From assembly GCA_963513935.1 (NCBI GenBank), contig OY740767.1, positions 82,882,060-82,946,059 on the forward strand: DNA of 64,000 nucleotides. The letters run 5' to 3'. Source of the DNA: Aphrophora alni (Eukaryota > Arthropoda > Insecta > Hemiptera > Aphrophoridae). Position numbers and translations under genes: made by a program. Under the pieces are notes generated by a model. That model ran no database searches, was not told the DNA's origin, and saw nothing but the letters and a program-made list of their open reading frames with translations. Below are positions 49,501-62,725 of the stretch, piece after piece; within the stretch, counting starts at the first letter, position 1; each line of letters starts with the position of its first letter.

Positions 49501-52270
49501 TAATTACTAAATGAATAAAAAGCTCCATGAAGATATAAACAAAAGATCAAAGTAATCATATCCTGGAATTATTAAGTCTTCTTCTTCATCTTAAATAAAT
49601 AGTAAAACAAATATATTTATGTAAGTAATTTATCTACATGTCATAATAGAGTAGAATATTATTTATATTTTGTGAACACCTGAGGGATGTAATATCAGAA
49701 ATATTTAATGGAAATTATTGTGAGTAACAAACAACCTTGACGTTGTGTTGCTACTGTATTAGTAACACCTGGACTACGCATTCCTGCTCAACTTTCTGCG
49801 CACTCATCGTTCAGCACAAATTCATTAAATCACTTGTTACATTTTAATTGAAAGCAATTATTGCAAGAACATCTTGCCTAAAAGGTCAATCTTCTTATGT
49901 TTCCACGGATCTAAAAAGATTTCCTCCGGGTTCTCTGACCTTCAAATGGTCATTCTTTAAAGTTTTAAAATAGCTTAAAATAATCGTTTATTTTTAAAAT
50001 GAAATTCACCTTTGGCAATCGTAAAACGCAATGACGGCAGCGAAATATTTATATCCATTTCTTTTTTATTGCGTTTTAGGACAACAATATAACTCCGTAT
50101 GTCTACGATGATTAAGACTGCAATTCCACAAACCTTGAAATAATAAAAACCGGTATGTTTATTATTTACGATATTATAATACACGTTAGTTGGAATAAGA
50201 ATTTAGTTTCAAAATTTTGCTTACACACTTTAAATTGTAAAACTATATTTTAGAATTTTAAAGTTCAGAATTTATTAATACAGTAGTTCAATGTTCAAGC
50301 ATATATCAGTATCAAGAGTGTTTGTGTTCATGTAACAATTGATGATTCAATTATAGAAACGTTGTCTTGTATAAAGTATTGTATTGAAGAAAATTGTGTT
50401 TTATTTTATTTGGTGAAATGTAAAAAACTAAAAGTTAAAATAAACATAGTTTAGTTAGTAAATAGATTTTTTTTTTAAATTAAAAGTTGATCACTATTTA
50501 TTCTGTAATATGACTTCTTATTTTCTCTTATAATAAGTGAAAAACTCAGAATATCTTTTTAAAATTTATAGTTTATTACTTTCATGATTAACAAAAACAT
50601 ATGTATTGAAAAATATTTCTTGATTTTTTTCACCTCTACTAGATAATTTAGTATCATTGGTAATTTGGATTACTCTTTTCTTGTTATGTTTATAGTTTTT
50701 AGTAAAAATTTGTTTTTTACATTTCTTTATAACAATGTCAAACACAATAAATAGAAACTGAATTACGTATTTGTTTTAGAAAATATCACATAATATTGTT
50801 AAGATTTTTTAAACCTATACCATCTGAAAGATTAAAAAAAGCTGTTATTAAATTTAATTATAAAACAAAAAATGCAATAGTTACCAATGAGATTTGAATT
50901 TTGTAAATATCTATAGATCATTTTCTTAATATTTTATCCGAACACCATATTCCCGAAGTTTGGCTGAATGATTATAGCACCCTTTATATTCATGCTATCC
51001 AATTAAAATCGTTTTATTAAATAGCTTTAATGCTTCAGTCCAGAACGTAATAGCCTAAAAAGATGCTGACTACACATTCATATGCTCTGAATTTTGTTAA
51101 TCTATAATTGTAATATAATTTATACTCGATAATATTTCTATACACTTATTTTTGTGGTACACACGTATTATTGAACCTCTAAAATAATTAGAAAGACATT
51201 TTCCTCATTAAGAGCAACAAATGCAAAGTGATTGTAGCTCAAAATATGTTTTTAAATTATGTGATATATACATATTGTTTTATTATTTGATATTCTGTAA
51301 ATATCTCGTCACAAATATATGTTTTACTTCGCTCTATTCAAGATTGTTTTCTGTTTAATTAAAACATGTAATGCGTCTACATCCGTAACTGACTTCACAA
51401 GAATGCGTTAACTAGCAAATATTACAACAACAAACTCTATTGAAAGCGCCTCCCTTCCGCTCGTTGCGACAAGTCAGTGGTATCGCTATAAACATCGCTA
51501 GGTTTCCACAGTTTCAAGCAGAACATATTATTCTTTCTACTAATAACACAAATACATTGCTTAGGTTATGATCGTATTTAGCAACGTTTGAATAAGTTAT
51601 TTTAGTCCAATATAACGATGACTCATTTTACATATTTTTATAACAGAATTTTTTAAAAAACTTAACCATCTTCTTAAATTTACATTATGAAATCTGAATT
51701 AAAATTCAACCAAAAATATATAAATAAATTGATTAAAAAATATTTGAATAAGTTATTTGCGTAATACATTAAAATTAGAATATGTTCAACACAATTCTAC
51801 ATTCATGATATTTCATGTTATAACACAAACGCAATTTGGAGAAAATGGTATGATAAGTACAAATTAAATTTGAGATTTTTTAAATAAATAGGTAATTTTA
51901 GAGAGTAATGAGTTAAAATGAGGTTTTCAAATAAAAATATATTTGTATCTTAATATTTTATGTTAACAATGATACTTAATTTCATACTGAGAAATATATT
52001 ACTATTTGAAATATTTGCACACTGCAAATAACTCCAAAAAGACTTGTAAATAAATTGAAATAAAACGCATTTTAATCGGTTAATCGTTTTCACTGAGTTA
52101 ATTCTCAATATGTAGGTGTTGAGGCATCAAATACACTTCCTAAAACAATATTAACAATATTAAACAGAGATCTGATGAAACGCCTTTGGCTCATTTTTTA
52201 CAAACCAATATGTACCGGTTACGATTCAATTTTTACCTAACAGTCTAATTCAATAACCATGTCTTACATA
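42116..52270. other. No gene seen; microsatellites only
   Basis: About 10 kb of AT-rich noncoding sequence. The short frames here (for example 44540-44824 and 47525-47761) show no domain or sensible composition. Small items: (AAT)n at 45897-45914, a 9-bp imperfect hairpin at 49745-49768 (GTGTTGCTA/TAGTAACAC), and the TA microsatellite listed separately. No transposon motif was recognised. Confidence 0.5.
46463..46508. repeat. (TA)n microsatellite
   Basis: Uninterrupted TA dinucleotide run of about 46 bp, the longest in the window. Confidence 0.97.
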
Positions 52271-52453
52271 TTTCTAATCAATGTTGTGGCTCGGAAATAT
52301 TGACAAATGAAAAAAAAATATGTAACAGGAATAGCTTGCCTACAGAATTCAAAATGAATTTCTAATCAATATTGTGGCTCGGAAATATTGATAAATTAAA
52401 AATAGAAAATGAAAAGCAACAGGGATAGCTTGCTTACAGAATTCAAAGTGATT
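52271..52453. repeat. 88-bp tandem duplication
   Basis: Two adjacent copies starting TTTCTAATCAATGTTGTGGC (52271) and TTTCTAATCAATATTGTGGC (52359). Both contain CTCGGAAATATTGA, an A-rich middle of different length, and AATAGCTTGC or GATAGCTTGC followed by TACAGAATTCAAA. The copies differ by about ten changes, so the duplication is not very recent. Confidence 0.95.
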
Positions 52454-53436
52454 TTAAAAACAGTGTTTTAAAGAGTAATAAATAAATATGTTATTAATCT
52501 AAATAAATAGAAGACGATGTAAACAGATGTTTGAATTTAAAATTTAATCTAAACAAACAAAAATTGAAAAATGAAATAGTTTTGATTGATTTTAAATTGC
52601 GGTTTCCTGTTTCAGAAAGTTGCACTGAATCATGATTTGTTCCCGTCATTAGTCCTAAATCTAAGTCAATAGATATAAAAACAACACATTATGTGTTTAT
52701 ATCATTTATGCAAACCGAGAAAAATCACACGGAGGATGGATAAAACAGTCTAATTTAATTCATTCTTTGGTGTAGAAGTACGGTAAAACGAAAGACAAAA
52801 TTTAAGAGTCCATTGTTCATGTTATACAGAAACTGATAGAATCAATATAACCAAATTTCCATACTAACCAATGCACCTTTCTGCAGAGTTGTTGGATGTA
52901 ATATTTTAATTCCAAATTGTATCTGTAATTTCTGTTCAACTTATTAATTGTATTGAATCCACATAAATCATTTTTAAACTTACAAATTTATAGAAAATAT
53001 TGTAACAGTTAAAACGGTTTTTTTTCTGTCCATGTGTGCGTGTGTGAGGACGCAATAACAGTTTTTATTGATCAAAAAAATGTTTTTATTCATTAATTAG
53101 AACTTAAATTTCGTGTATAAAAAAGCGTGCTTATTAAGACTTAATGTTTTAATTAATTGTTTGATCTCTATTCCACTCACTATCTCTCCTCTTACCTCTC
53201 CCATTTACATCGGCATCTTCTTCTGAGGTCAGTAATGAAAAACCAGTCCATTTTAATCCAGAAAGACTTTACTTAGGGCTTACGGATAGCGAAGTAAAAT
53301 GTTTTTGTTTTTTTAATTTAATAAACATATTTTTATCTAGAATTCATTTTCATCAATTTAAAACTAAAATATATATTTTTTAAAATTCTTTTCACTCTAA
53401 ATTGAATATTTTAACTCATCTTTAAATGCAGCATTT
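52454..53436. other. No gene seen
   Basis: AT-rich sequence with a short pyrimidine-rich stretch at 53170-53225. Nothing recognised. Confidence 0.5.
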
Positions 53437-53611
53437 CCCAGGAAGAAGTACACGCTTTTGATTTTCTATTAGTTGTTTATTCCTTAAAAGATTATTTAAA
53501 AACTTCACATACTTTTTAATAAAAATTTAATATAAAGTATGTAAGTTTAAAAAGAATCGATTGAGGGATAAACAACTAATATAAAATCAAAAGCGTGTAC
53601 CTCTTTGTGGG
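53437..53611. mobile_element. Foldback MITE-like element with ~48-bp terminal inverted repeats
   Basis: The left end (53437) starts CCCAGGAAGAAGTACACGC and the right end, read on the minus strand from 53611, starts CCCACAAAGAGGTACACGC. Both continue with TTTTGATTTT(C/A)TATTAG and TTGTTTAT, so about 48 bp match with about 7 mismatches. Pairing carries on inward through AAAAGATTATTTAAAAACTT to the central ACATACTTT/AAAGTATGT, so nearly the whole 175 bp folds into one hairpin. There is no coding capacity. Weak similarity continues outward (AAATGCAGCATTT versus the complement of AAAATGTAAAATTACATTT), so the true ends may be 53425 and about 53632. No target-site duplication could be assigned, so the transposon superfamily is unknown. 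Confidence 0.85.
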
Positions 53612-56220
53612 ACAAAATGTAAAATTACATTTGTTTTCAGTGAATGATATAGCTATACAAAAATTATTTTTAGTTAAATAACCTAAATTCGCGATCCATG
53701 CAGGTTAATCAATCTCGTCAATTGTATTGGGTGAGAAAGATAATTCTGGGATCCAAGATTAGCTGTGGTAGGTACCCCCAGAATTGCCAACGTACTAAAT
53801 TAAATTTTAATCGTATGAAGTGCTAGTAATTTATCTCAATTACATAAGTTAAGATGCTGTTTTCATACTATAAATCCACTGTAATGACTAAATACATTAA
53901 ATTGTTTAAGTTAAATAATTGATGTTTATTATTTTAAATATTTATAGTTAAGCGCTCCTGATACAGTTTTTCATTCAGAACTTTTTTTTCTAAAGATAGC
54001 TATTCAATATCAAGTATTTATATTTACTGATATGTCTATATAAAATCAAAACATAATATTTATCGTAATTGATAACAAAGCAATACATTTTGCCGCAATG
54101 GGTAGGCTACTTTTGTTACACGTTAAGTACTGCTTGTACATATACGGCAGGCGTAACAAGAATTTATTCTTTCTGAAATTGTTTTCGTTTACTGTATCAC
54201 AATTTGATACAAACTATAAACATAAAGAGTTTATGCTCATATAAACACTTTATATTGTTTTTTACAAGTAAATGCTTAAGTTTACAAATTACAACAAACT
54301 GTTTTATTGAGTTAATTGTACATAGTATCCTACGCCGCCTTTATAAAACTATTTCCCCCAGTTTTTCCTTTGATTAAATTAAATCAACTCTAATCATTAT
54401 ATGTTATTGAATAGATATTAACTTATCTAAAGGAATGTTTTTAACTAAATTGTTGTTACAGCTTAAAATACCAGCCTCACTATCAATGTATTTTAGCCTT
54501 AATTTGATACAATTTTAAATAAGAAAAGTATTATTGACATGTTTTGGTGTTGTTAAATTTATTTTATTATTATTTTGTTTTGAAGTAAATTTTTTAAAAC
54601 GCAATTAGCCACACATAACCCTGGTCTATGGTTGGAAATATTTAAATAAAACAAAACTACAACGATCTCTACGTTTCTTCTTCTTGTTAATATATTTTTA
54701 TTTATCTTTTATCATTAATAAAAGGTACCATAATTTCATCGGAGCTAAAAATTTAATTACCAAAATATTAAACTATAAATATTTAAAATAAACCGTTGAA
54801 ACAGGTACAAGTTTTAAAAAGTAGACAAGAGCGCTACCTATTGCGGACAAAGATAACTTTGCAATGCTAGTTTTTAACTTCGCCAATAGAGTGTTCTACG
54901 AAGAATTATAAATACATGAACAAAATCAATGTATTTTTAATAATTATTCTTTGAGGTGATTGGTAGATAATTGAGGTTTTAAATAAAATAATTTAAAAGT
55001 AGAACTACAACTACACTTAGATATGTACTCAATAAACTATATTTATTGATTAGGAGATTTATTTGAATTAAAATTTAATGTTAGTTTTATGCAAATAATT
55101 TCTATAATAACTAAATATAAACTCAAAACAAGTAATTTTTTTTTACAAAAATAACTGCACTACATTTTAAAAAATATCACTCTTACATCAGTATTAAAAA
55201 ATACAAATATTTAGTATTTATGAAAACAGTGTCGATAAATAGTGCTATATTTTGTTGTTCCTGCAAATTGAACTTTTACATAAGAGCAGATATTCTGTAT
55301 TATCACAACATTTATAAAAGCTGCATTTCAAAAATCACCAATTCTAAATTAGCATTAATTTATTCTAAATACGTACCAAAATTCGAATGAATCTCTATCA
55401 TTGTATATGCCAACGTTATAATAAAATTTGATAATATTTAAGCAGAATATGATGAGACGATTTGTAGTGAGAAATCGGTTAATTTAGGCAATTTAAACTT
55501 ACGGCGTATAAATGAACTATGGATTTAATTTAAAAATTAAAAAATTTAATTATTTTGTTTGATGAATTTTATACAAATTTGCGGATTTAATATATTATTA
55601 CCCACAAATTTGGATACAAAGAAATATTCATGCAAACATGTAATCAACAAAAATATCAGAAAACAAATATAAATTAAACATAGAATATAATTTTCTTTTT
55701 AATTAAAAGTATTCCTGATATGTCATTTACCAATTTTTGTTAAGACTCTTGAACCGCAGATTTATTCTATGTATGTTATGTACACTTATTAATGTATACT
55801 CTAATAATTATATAATAATTGAATTTCTTACGGCCAGTTTGTTCTTTACAAGTTTCAACATCGCTTAGGACATGTTTTAGTGGTTATTAAAAAAAATCCA
55901 TAACATAATTTCTCAGAGATAACATAGTTTGGCATGTTAAGATGTATGAATAAAATCTATAAATTCCATGTTTATAGTAATGTTTCTAGATTTTTATTAA
56001 AATCTGAATTACTAGAATTATGTTTTCCATACATATGTCGATGTACGAATTGTCATGCTGTGTTAAACTGAAATCAATATGATTTTATTATTTATCTTTA
56101 AAAAATGAAACAGGTCTAACTAAATGTAGGTAGAATCCAGATGGAACATTTTATACTCAACTGTTTCCAAAAAGTAAATTTCGATAATAATGTTTATATT
56201 TCATTTTCTATTTTTTATAA
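53612..56220. other. No gene seen; two small inverted repeats
   Basis: AT-rich noncoding sequence. AATTCTGGG (53742-53750) and CCCAGAATT (53777-53785) form a 9-bp perfect inverted repeat around a 26-base loop. A second, imperfect inverted repeat spans about 54829-54903 (AGAGCGCTACCTATTGCG versus the complement of CGCCAATAGAGTGTTC). Confidence 0.5.
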
Positions 56221-56499
56221 TTTCTTTTTCACAAACAATTTTCTTTTGTAAAAACAAAGGATTATGAACAACTTTTGAATAACTATTTACGATTTTATAA
56301 ATTGAAGCAGAAAAATAAAGTTGCTACAGATCTAATGTTCCTAGCCACAAATAAAACTCAAGACATGGTTAAACTTGACGTTCAGATAAGAATGCTTGAA
56401 GTTAATATATTTAATATTTCTAAAACCATAACTATTCAAACTGATGCATTAAATACACCACTAACTAATATGTTTTCACAACACTGCAACTTATTTTAG
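56221..56499 (+). other. Open frame with helix-like middle, unknown identity
   Basis: A 92-codon stop-to-stop frame. From about 56245 it reads KTKDYEQLLNNYLRFYKL, then KQKNKVATDLMFLATNK and MVKLDVQIRMLEVNIFNI. The regular spacing of Leu/Ile/Val with charged residues resembles an amphipathic helix or coiled coil. The only internal ATGs are after residue 35. AACAAAG/GATTATG near 56259 could act as a splice acceptor and TTAG/GTAAAA at 56499 looks like a donor, but the frame's stop lies just before that donor. I recognise no family and cannot exclude chance. Confidence 0.25.
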
Positions 56500-56639
56500 G
56501 TAAAAAGTATTAACCCTTCTATTTTCTGTTATAAAGTAACTTATATATATATAGTATCAAACGTCTGTATCGATTTATACATTAACTGAGTTCACAATTT
56601 AAAAACTGCTTCACTAAAATACAACATTTAATACAAAGG

Positions 56640-57010
56640 TTCAATCTCTTCAGCCAGTTTAAGAGAACGGAAATCAGCGCTATTCTAAAGACTGATCTTC
56701 CGCGGGTTGGAGCAAGGTCGTTGCGAGTTATTTCTCTTGAGTCACAACAAGTTGATGTCCGTGAATCTGTCTGCTACATTACATGATGACGTGGAAGGCA
56801 CTGTTAATTATAATACGGAGCAGGAATTCAAATCACTGACGTCATTGGTTAAAAATTGCGGTATTTGCCTTGAGCCGTAAATGCGGTCACAAAGAAAGAC
56901 AATCTTAGGAATTCCCTGCATCAATGACTATTAGTACGCGACGGATATGTACCGATATTATCTGGAATGAAAGTTCTTGCTGCCAGCTGTCAAGGTTGTT
57001 TCCTTTGTGG
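56640..57010. promoter_or_regulatory. GC-richer region with a CRE palindrome and inverted CCAAT box (candidate regulatory region)
   Basis: The segment is clearly less AT-rich than its flanks and contains scattered CpGs. TGACGTCA at 56837-56844 is the full bZIP (CREB/ATF) palindrome and overlaps ATTGG (an inverted CCAAT box) at 56844-56848. A further GACGTGG half site lies at about 56787. No long open frame exists and no start site could be assigned. Alternatives are a noncoding exon or a transposon fragment. Confidence 0.25.
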
Positions 57011-57390
57011 TACAGGAATATAGTAAGATAAGTATTTATTCATCAATCATATAAATTCATTAACGAGTTGACTTAGTTTATAGTGTACATTAGGGAACGA
57101 CTAACGAAAGTGTCTATAGAACTGGTAAATTCTGATTTCTAAATGAATGTGGATGGAAATATTGTTTCGACATTGTTATAGATTTCTTACGTCCACCATA
57201 CTTTAGACAATTTTCGACCTATATTCAACAGATATGGTAAGAATACAATATTTAAGTAAAGAGATCCAATTAAAAGTATTTGTAATCATCAGTTAACCAT
57301 AATTAATTTTGTTGATATAATATTCATTGAAACCAATTATGATCGGCAGTTGCGACCCTACTAACCGTTTGGGGAGTGATAACAACACCT
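57011..57390. other. No gene seen
   Basis: AT-rich spacer with no recognised feature. Confidence 0.5.
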
Positions 57391-57438
57391 ATCCTAACAT
57401 AACCTAACGTAACCAAACCAAACCTCACCTAACCTACT
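57391..57438. repeat. Degenerate CCTAA (telomere-like) tract
   Basis: Nine or so units of CCTAA and close variants (CATAA, CGTAA, CCAAA, CCTCA) run without interruption, as in a decayed interstitial block of the arthropod telomere repeat TTAGG. Shorter tracts occur at 28021-28032 and 36044-36056. Confidence 0.7.
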
Positions 57439-57512
57439 TTTCAAATAATCTCTACTGCACTCTCGATAGAAGGCGTCTTTGTATTTCCACCTAGGGTTCC
57501 CAACTACCTCCC

Positions 57513-57650
57513 CTATCCAAATCGTTCTCTTTTGCCTTTACTATTTAGTGAACCTAGATTTTCAGATTCATCTTCATGGACTCTTCCAACTCTTCTGATC
57601 GTCGCGACTGTCGGTGCAGGCGAGACATCACTCACAGACTTTTCTAGCAT
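57513..57650 (-). CDS. Small minus-strand ORF, 45 residues, unknown; possible first exon
   Basis: An ATG at 57650 (minus strand) opens a frame of 45 codons ending in TAG at 57513. It begins MLEKSVSDVSPAPTVATIRR and continues VGRVHEDESENLG, ending KRERFG. The peptide is hydrophilic, with a basic block followed by an acidic block, and has no membrane segment or signal peptide. The DNA is GC- and CpG-richer than nearly all of the window, unlike chance frames here. Upstream on the same strand, GGTATAAATG lies about 25 bp before the ATG and could be a TATA box. Within the ORF, CTAG/GTTCAC or AATA/GTAAAG could serve as splice donors, making this a first coding exon. No family is recognised. It could equally be part of a transposon or chance. 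Confidence 0.3.
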   Translation of the reverse strand: MLEKSVSDVSPAPTVATIRRVGRVHEDESENLGSLNSKGKRERFG

Positions 57651-57660
57651 AACACATCAC

Positions 57661-60600
57661 ATACATTTATACCACGTTATTGTATACTACAATTATATAT
57701 TGTGACTGTCTGGTGTGAGCAGAACCATTCAGTCATAACCCATTTAATGAATCAGAGATAAAACCGAGCGGTACACTGGGCTGCTTTATATTAAGTACTG
57801 ACGTGTTATGCACTGCAATAAATACAGTACATGATTTGCAGACACTAACGGAACATTAATTCCTATTTAAATTTATGTTACAAGTGTGATGAGTTAGAGG
57901 TACACACCAACTGCTAACAAAACCGAGGTTAAATTTCTTTTTTCAATTACAGTAATTGGTTTAAATTTGAGCACATCATCTCCCTTCAAGATAGGATACT
58001 AGACCTAATCGGTATTGTAATCTGATGAGAATAAAATGAGTGGGAAGGTAAAATCATAATGATTTTAAGAATACAGTAAAAAATTTTAAGATCCAAACCT
58101 CTGTGTATGTATATTGCACAATAGACACATTTTGGGATGCAGTGGAGAAAAACTACCTTGGCCTTGAGAGAAAGATATCACTTGAAAATGTTATTTTTAA
58201 ACCATGGTTGTCAAAGTATGACGTTATAATATTTTTATTTTTTTAATAACTGCTAATTAAAGACAGAACACATCGGAAAATATTATTCAATTTGTTTTGA
58301 TGATATTTTAGTGTCAACATTAAAACCTACCCTTGACAGATTTTGGAGTAACCCTCCTCAACTTTGAAACTATTTTTGAAGGTTCTCTTTAAACTTAACA
58401 ATTTGACATTTCATGTGTTAAGTTTGTTTGTTACGCATTTAGGGAGAAACGATTACAACAATCGTTATGGAATTTAGGAAAAGGTATTTTGTAAGTAGGC
58501 CGATTAATATATGTACAAGATTTTTTAAATTACATTTTTCGTTTTGAAATGATGAACATTCTAACCTGTTAATGTACGGTTGCTAGGAATGGGCGCTGCT
58601 GATCCAAATATGAATAGAATGGGAACTTTAAATTATTAAATAGAATCTAGTAAAACATGGAGTAATCGTTTAAAAAAAACTACAGTGAAACATAATTTGA
58701 ACTGAATTTACCTAACCAACAAAATAAAAATTCCACCCAAGTTACTATTTTGATGTCTTCATTTCGACAGACAAAATCTTTCGGGTTCATAAGTTAACAA
58801 ATTTATCAAATAAATTCTAATTTATTTATTTCCTGCAAAACTTGTTACAACTTTGACGTAGCTTCAATTTGAATTGAAGTAAATTATAAAACATTAATCG
58901 TATCCTTAAAAGCTTCCAATATATAAATTGGGCCACCGGAAGTTACACTACAGTGGTTGAGTTAAGAATCATTTTTCAGTCACCATTCCAAGGTTTATAT
59001 ACTTGTGCATTGACTGATATACAGCATATCATTGTGATTCCAATGAGTGTTAAATTACAATTAGAATTCTAAAACTCATTAAACAATTAATGTTTATTAA
59101 TTCTCATTATGATTTTGTTTAAATGAACAAGATGTTTTATTTATTATTATTTCTCAATATAAGAACATTATGTATGCATTAGTCGCATTGTGTTTACAAG
59201 AACATTTTACTGTATTAAATATTCATAGAACCACTATTTACAACTTAGTGGAGATTTAGCTGTCATTGTCATTAAACGTCTGGCCTAATACGACATTTGA
59301 ACTACAAATAAATGATATTTTAAGTTCGAATACGCTGGTTATATGATAAATATTTGTTATATTCTTCGTTATTTAAGTGTGTCAACTATTAAAGTTGTTC
59401 TAATAATTTTCCTTGTTTTACTCATTACTACAGAAAATTTAATAATTTTGTTTCTAATGTATATTCCCCAGATATTGCCAAATGAGACTCGCAAACTTTA
59501 TGAAGTTTAGGAATAACGTTTCCTACAGCTAAGCTGACCAACGTATCTACAAGGTTTTTAAATTTGTTTTTCAACTCAAAGCAGTACCGCATAATTCCAA
59601 GACAAAAACGAGGGTACTCCTACGAGTATTACAGTATTACATGTAGAGGTTTGAATGAGGCCTAACAAATAGTTGTACACACAAACAAAATAACTTCAAA
59701 CATGGTATTTAAACATGAAGGTTTACCTTATCAACAAGTAAAAACAGCCTTCCTTACTACGTTTTTCATGTTTTTATTTATTTAAATTAAAATGTTTTTG
59801 TTTCATAATGTTACAAAAATATGAACTAAATTATTATCCATATAATTCAGCTATAATGTTTTGTACTCATATTTAACTTGAATATACACATCAATAAATT
59901 GGAGTAGGCCCTAAAATTTCGTTTCAAATATCAAGGAAGTGGTGTGGGAAGAGTACTTTTTAGTTAAGGCAATCAGTATTTATATACATCAATGGCTACA
60001 TCATATTTACTAACACTGTAATTTCAATCAATAGTAAATCACAATCACGTTACAAGGAAAATATTTAACATTTAATAATTTTCTTTATGAGGATGTTTAT
60101 TCAAGTTTACAGTAGCTATGGCATTATTTATTTGTAAGTGAATATTGTCGTCTATAACTTCGTGCGGAAGGCAGCCACATCGAAACTATCATGGTCTATT
60201 CTTCACAGGACCACTATTAAATTTATTGATAATTCAAAAGGTCAATATTGTTTTCCACCCTTTGTGTCTTTTCGTTATTTTTGTAGCAAACATTTCAATA
60301 TCTATTGTACACTTGTAGGAAAGGCGAAAGGCATGGAATAAGTTACTAAAAAAAGTATTGAATTTAATTTATTTAATATAATGCATTTATAAAAGAATTT
60401 TTAGAGTTTTATATATCCTTTCTAAAATAATAATTATTAAATATAGAAAAATATAAGTTTAATTTTAAATATAATTATGTAATTGTTATTATACACTTTG
60501 TTTTGTTAACATGGGGGTTTCTACTACTATCTGATGTAGGTAGAATTTTAATTTCAACAGACAAAAAGCTCCCACCCCCTATATTATTTGTTTCTTGCAT

Positions 60601-62725
60601 AAAGGAAATATCATTTGGTAAAGAAAGTAAATGATGTACGCCAATAAAATAAACAGACTAATTATAAAATTTAATTATACAGACAATAGACTTACTTTTA
60701 TTTAATACATTTTATTGTGTGATTTATTTATAAAAATCATAATATCAATACATTCACCTTCCAAAAAGTGGATAGTTTCCTAAGGCTTAAAGTCCAATAT
60801 TATACTACTAATAATTCATTTTTTATTAAAACAAATTATATTAGAAAAAGTTTTATTTAAAAAACAAACCTCTAATATATAACCAACTACCCAGATATTT
60901 CATTGTTATTTTGAACGATTTTTAATAGTCAGCTTAACTCAATTTGCAGTAATAATATGTTTTATAAAATTAGGTTTGCCGTAAAAGGAACATAATTTAT
61001 AACGAATTAAAATTTCACCTCTTAAACCAACATAACTTGCTGATCTAACCTTGTGTAAATCTATCTGTCGATCAATCTACTTTGAAATATTTCAATGTCA
61101 TGGAAATCGTAACTCCACTCCCTACTTCGGTACATTCCACACTTTAATTCCATGTACAATGACGAAGTAGTAATATAAGTTTTAATAGATGTTAAACTCA
61201 ATTTACAGATTGAGTCCGCTGGATTCAAAGGGAATTATTGCATCCAGCACCTAGTTTGGAAAGTAAGCCACAGATGGCAACACGTTGCTAAATATATTCA
61301 TTCACGCTGTGTGTTAGTAATGGAAAATAAAAACAAACTACATAAAAACTTCTTTTTTTCTTCTTTTTATGTGCACGTGTATTACTTTTAGGTGCCAAAA
61401 TCTTAAACTTATACAATTACATATTGCAAATAGAAAAAATACTACGTGGAACTCTTTTACATTATTTTGTTCGTTTAGAATTGGTAGTAGTAAATTCAAT
61501 TTTTTAAAAAAATAACATCTATTGTGTATCAATGTAAATTACAAATTTATTATTATTAACGTTCTTGTAGATACAAAACAAAATGTATTTAGTTCATGTT
61601 TTATTTAACTTTAAAACATTTCACATGTCAAGCTTCTTATTTTAAAATTTTAACCAAGGTAATCTTATCTCTTTTAAAGATAATAATATTGTATTAAATA
61701 TTTATAGTCATTAAAAAGTTTTAACAACATGTAAAACAAACAAGAAGAAGGTTCATTTCAAGAATTATTAATGAGAATATCTTTCTCAATAGAAATGGGA
61801 AAATGGAGAGAGTTATACCTAGGATTATTTATAGTGGGGTTCAAAAGTCATTTATATAGTGTGTTTTATCAAAATTATAAAAACGTTAACTTTTCACTTA
61901 TAACTTCATCCCTATTTATTTCTTATGACAGATAAAATATTAAGATACCTCAAACTTTTTTCTATTAATAAAAATAGGCTATTTAACTTACATATAAATA
62001 TATAACTTTTTATTTTTACATCTTTTAATCTTGGTTTCAGTGTGTAGGATTCCTTGTTTTCATATGGAACCAATTGTAAAATCAGGGTTCGTTGTTGTTC
62101 ATATTCATATTTTAATGTCGATATCAAACTTTTGTAGGTTCTAAACGTATAACTAAGAATTCAACTAATATATTGTGTTGAATTTATAATGTGTGTCATT
62201 ATTTACAAAATGTTGTTGTAAATTATCTACAAAATAATTATTAATCCAAATTCTTACAAATATGTAATTTTTATAATCGTTTAGATAAGTTCTTTCAACA
62301 AAAATATATTTTTGTTAATCTCAAAATGGTGATCGTTTCCTTGTTAATATAGTATTGTATCACTCTGTTATATTGCTCGTGGTCATTGACCTTTGTATTT
62401 TATTTAATTATTTTTCGAACCCACTTTACCCAACGAAGTTATTTTAATTTGTTCACAAATAATTCTTGTAAATACAATTTGTAGAATTTTTAACTACAGT
62501 ATTAGGTATTGTTTTGGTAGGCCTAATTGAAGCTAAAGTTGAATAAAATTAGATCGCCAACTATTAAGCCCATATTTTAGAACAATAAAGAATGTTTAAT
62601 TTTTTTGTGTGGATATTCCTTCATTTTAAACCAGAGTTTTATACTATTTATAACCACTAGATAAATCCTCATCTTGTGTTACAGACCAAGTTTCGTTATG
62701 ATAGATTTTATATTTTGTTTAGTTT
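57661..62725. other. No gene seen
   Basis: About 5 kb of AT-rich noncoding DNA. The frame at 60138-60341 (67 codons) is the only one with a mixed composition, and it shows no domain. Nothing else was recognised. Confidence 0.5.

Noticed and set aside
60138..60341. 67-codon plus-strand open frame with mixed composition
   Set aside because: No domain, start context, splice sites or repeat relationship could be found.
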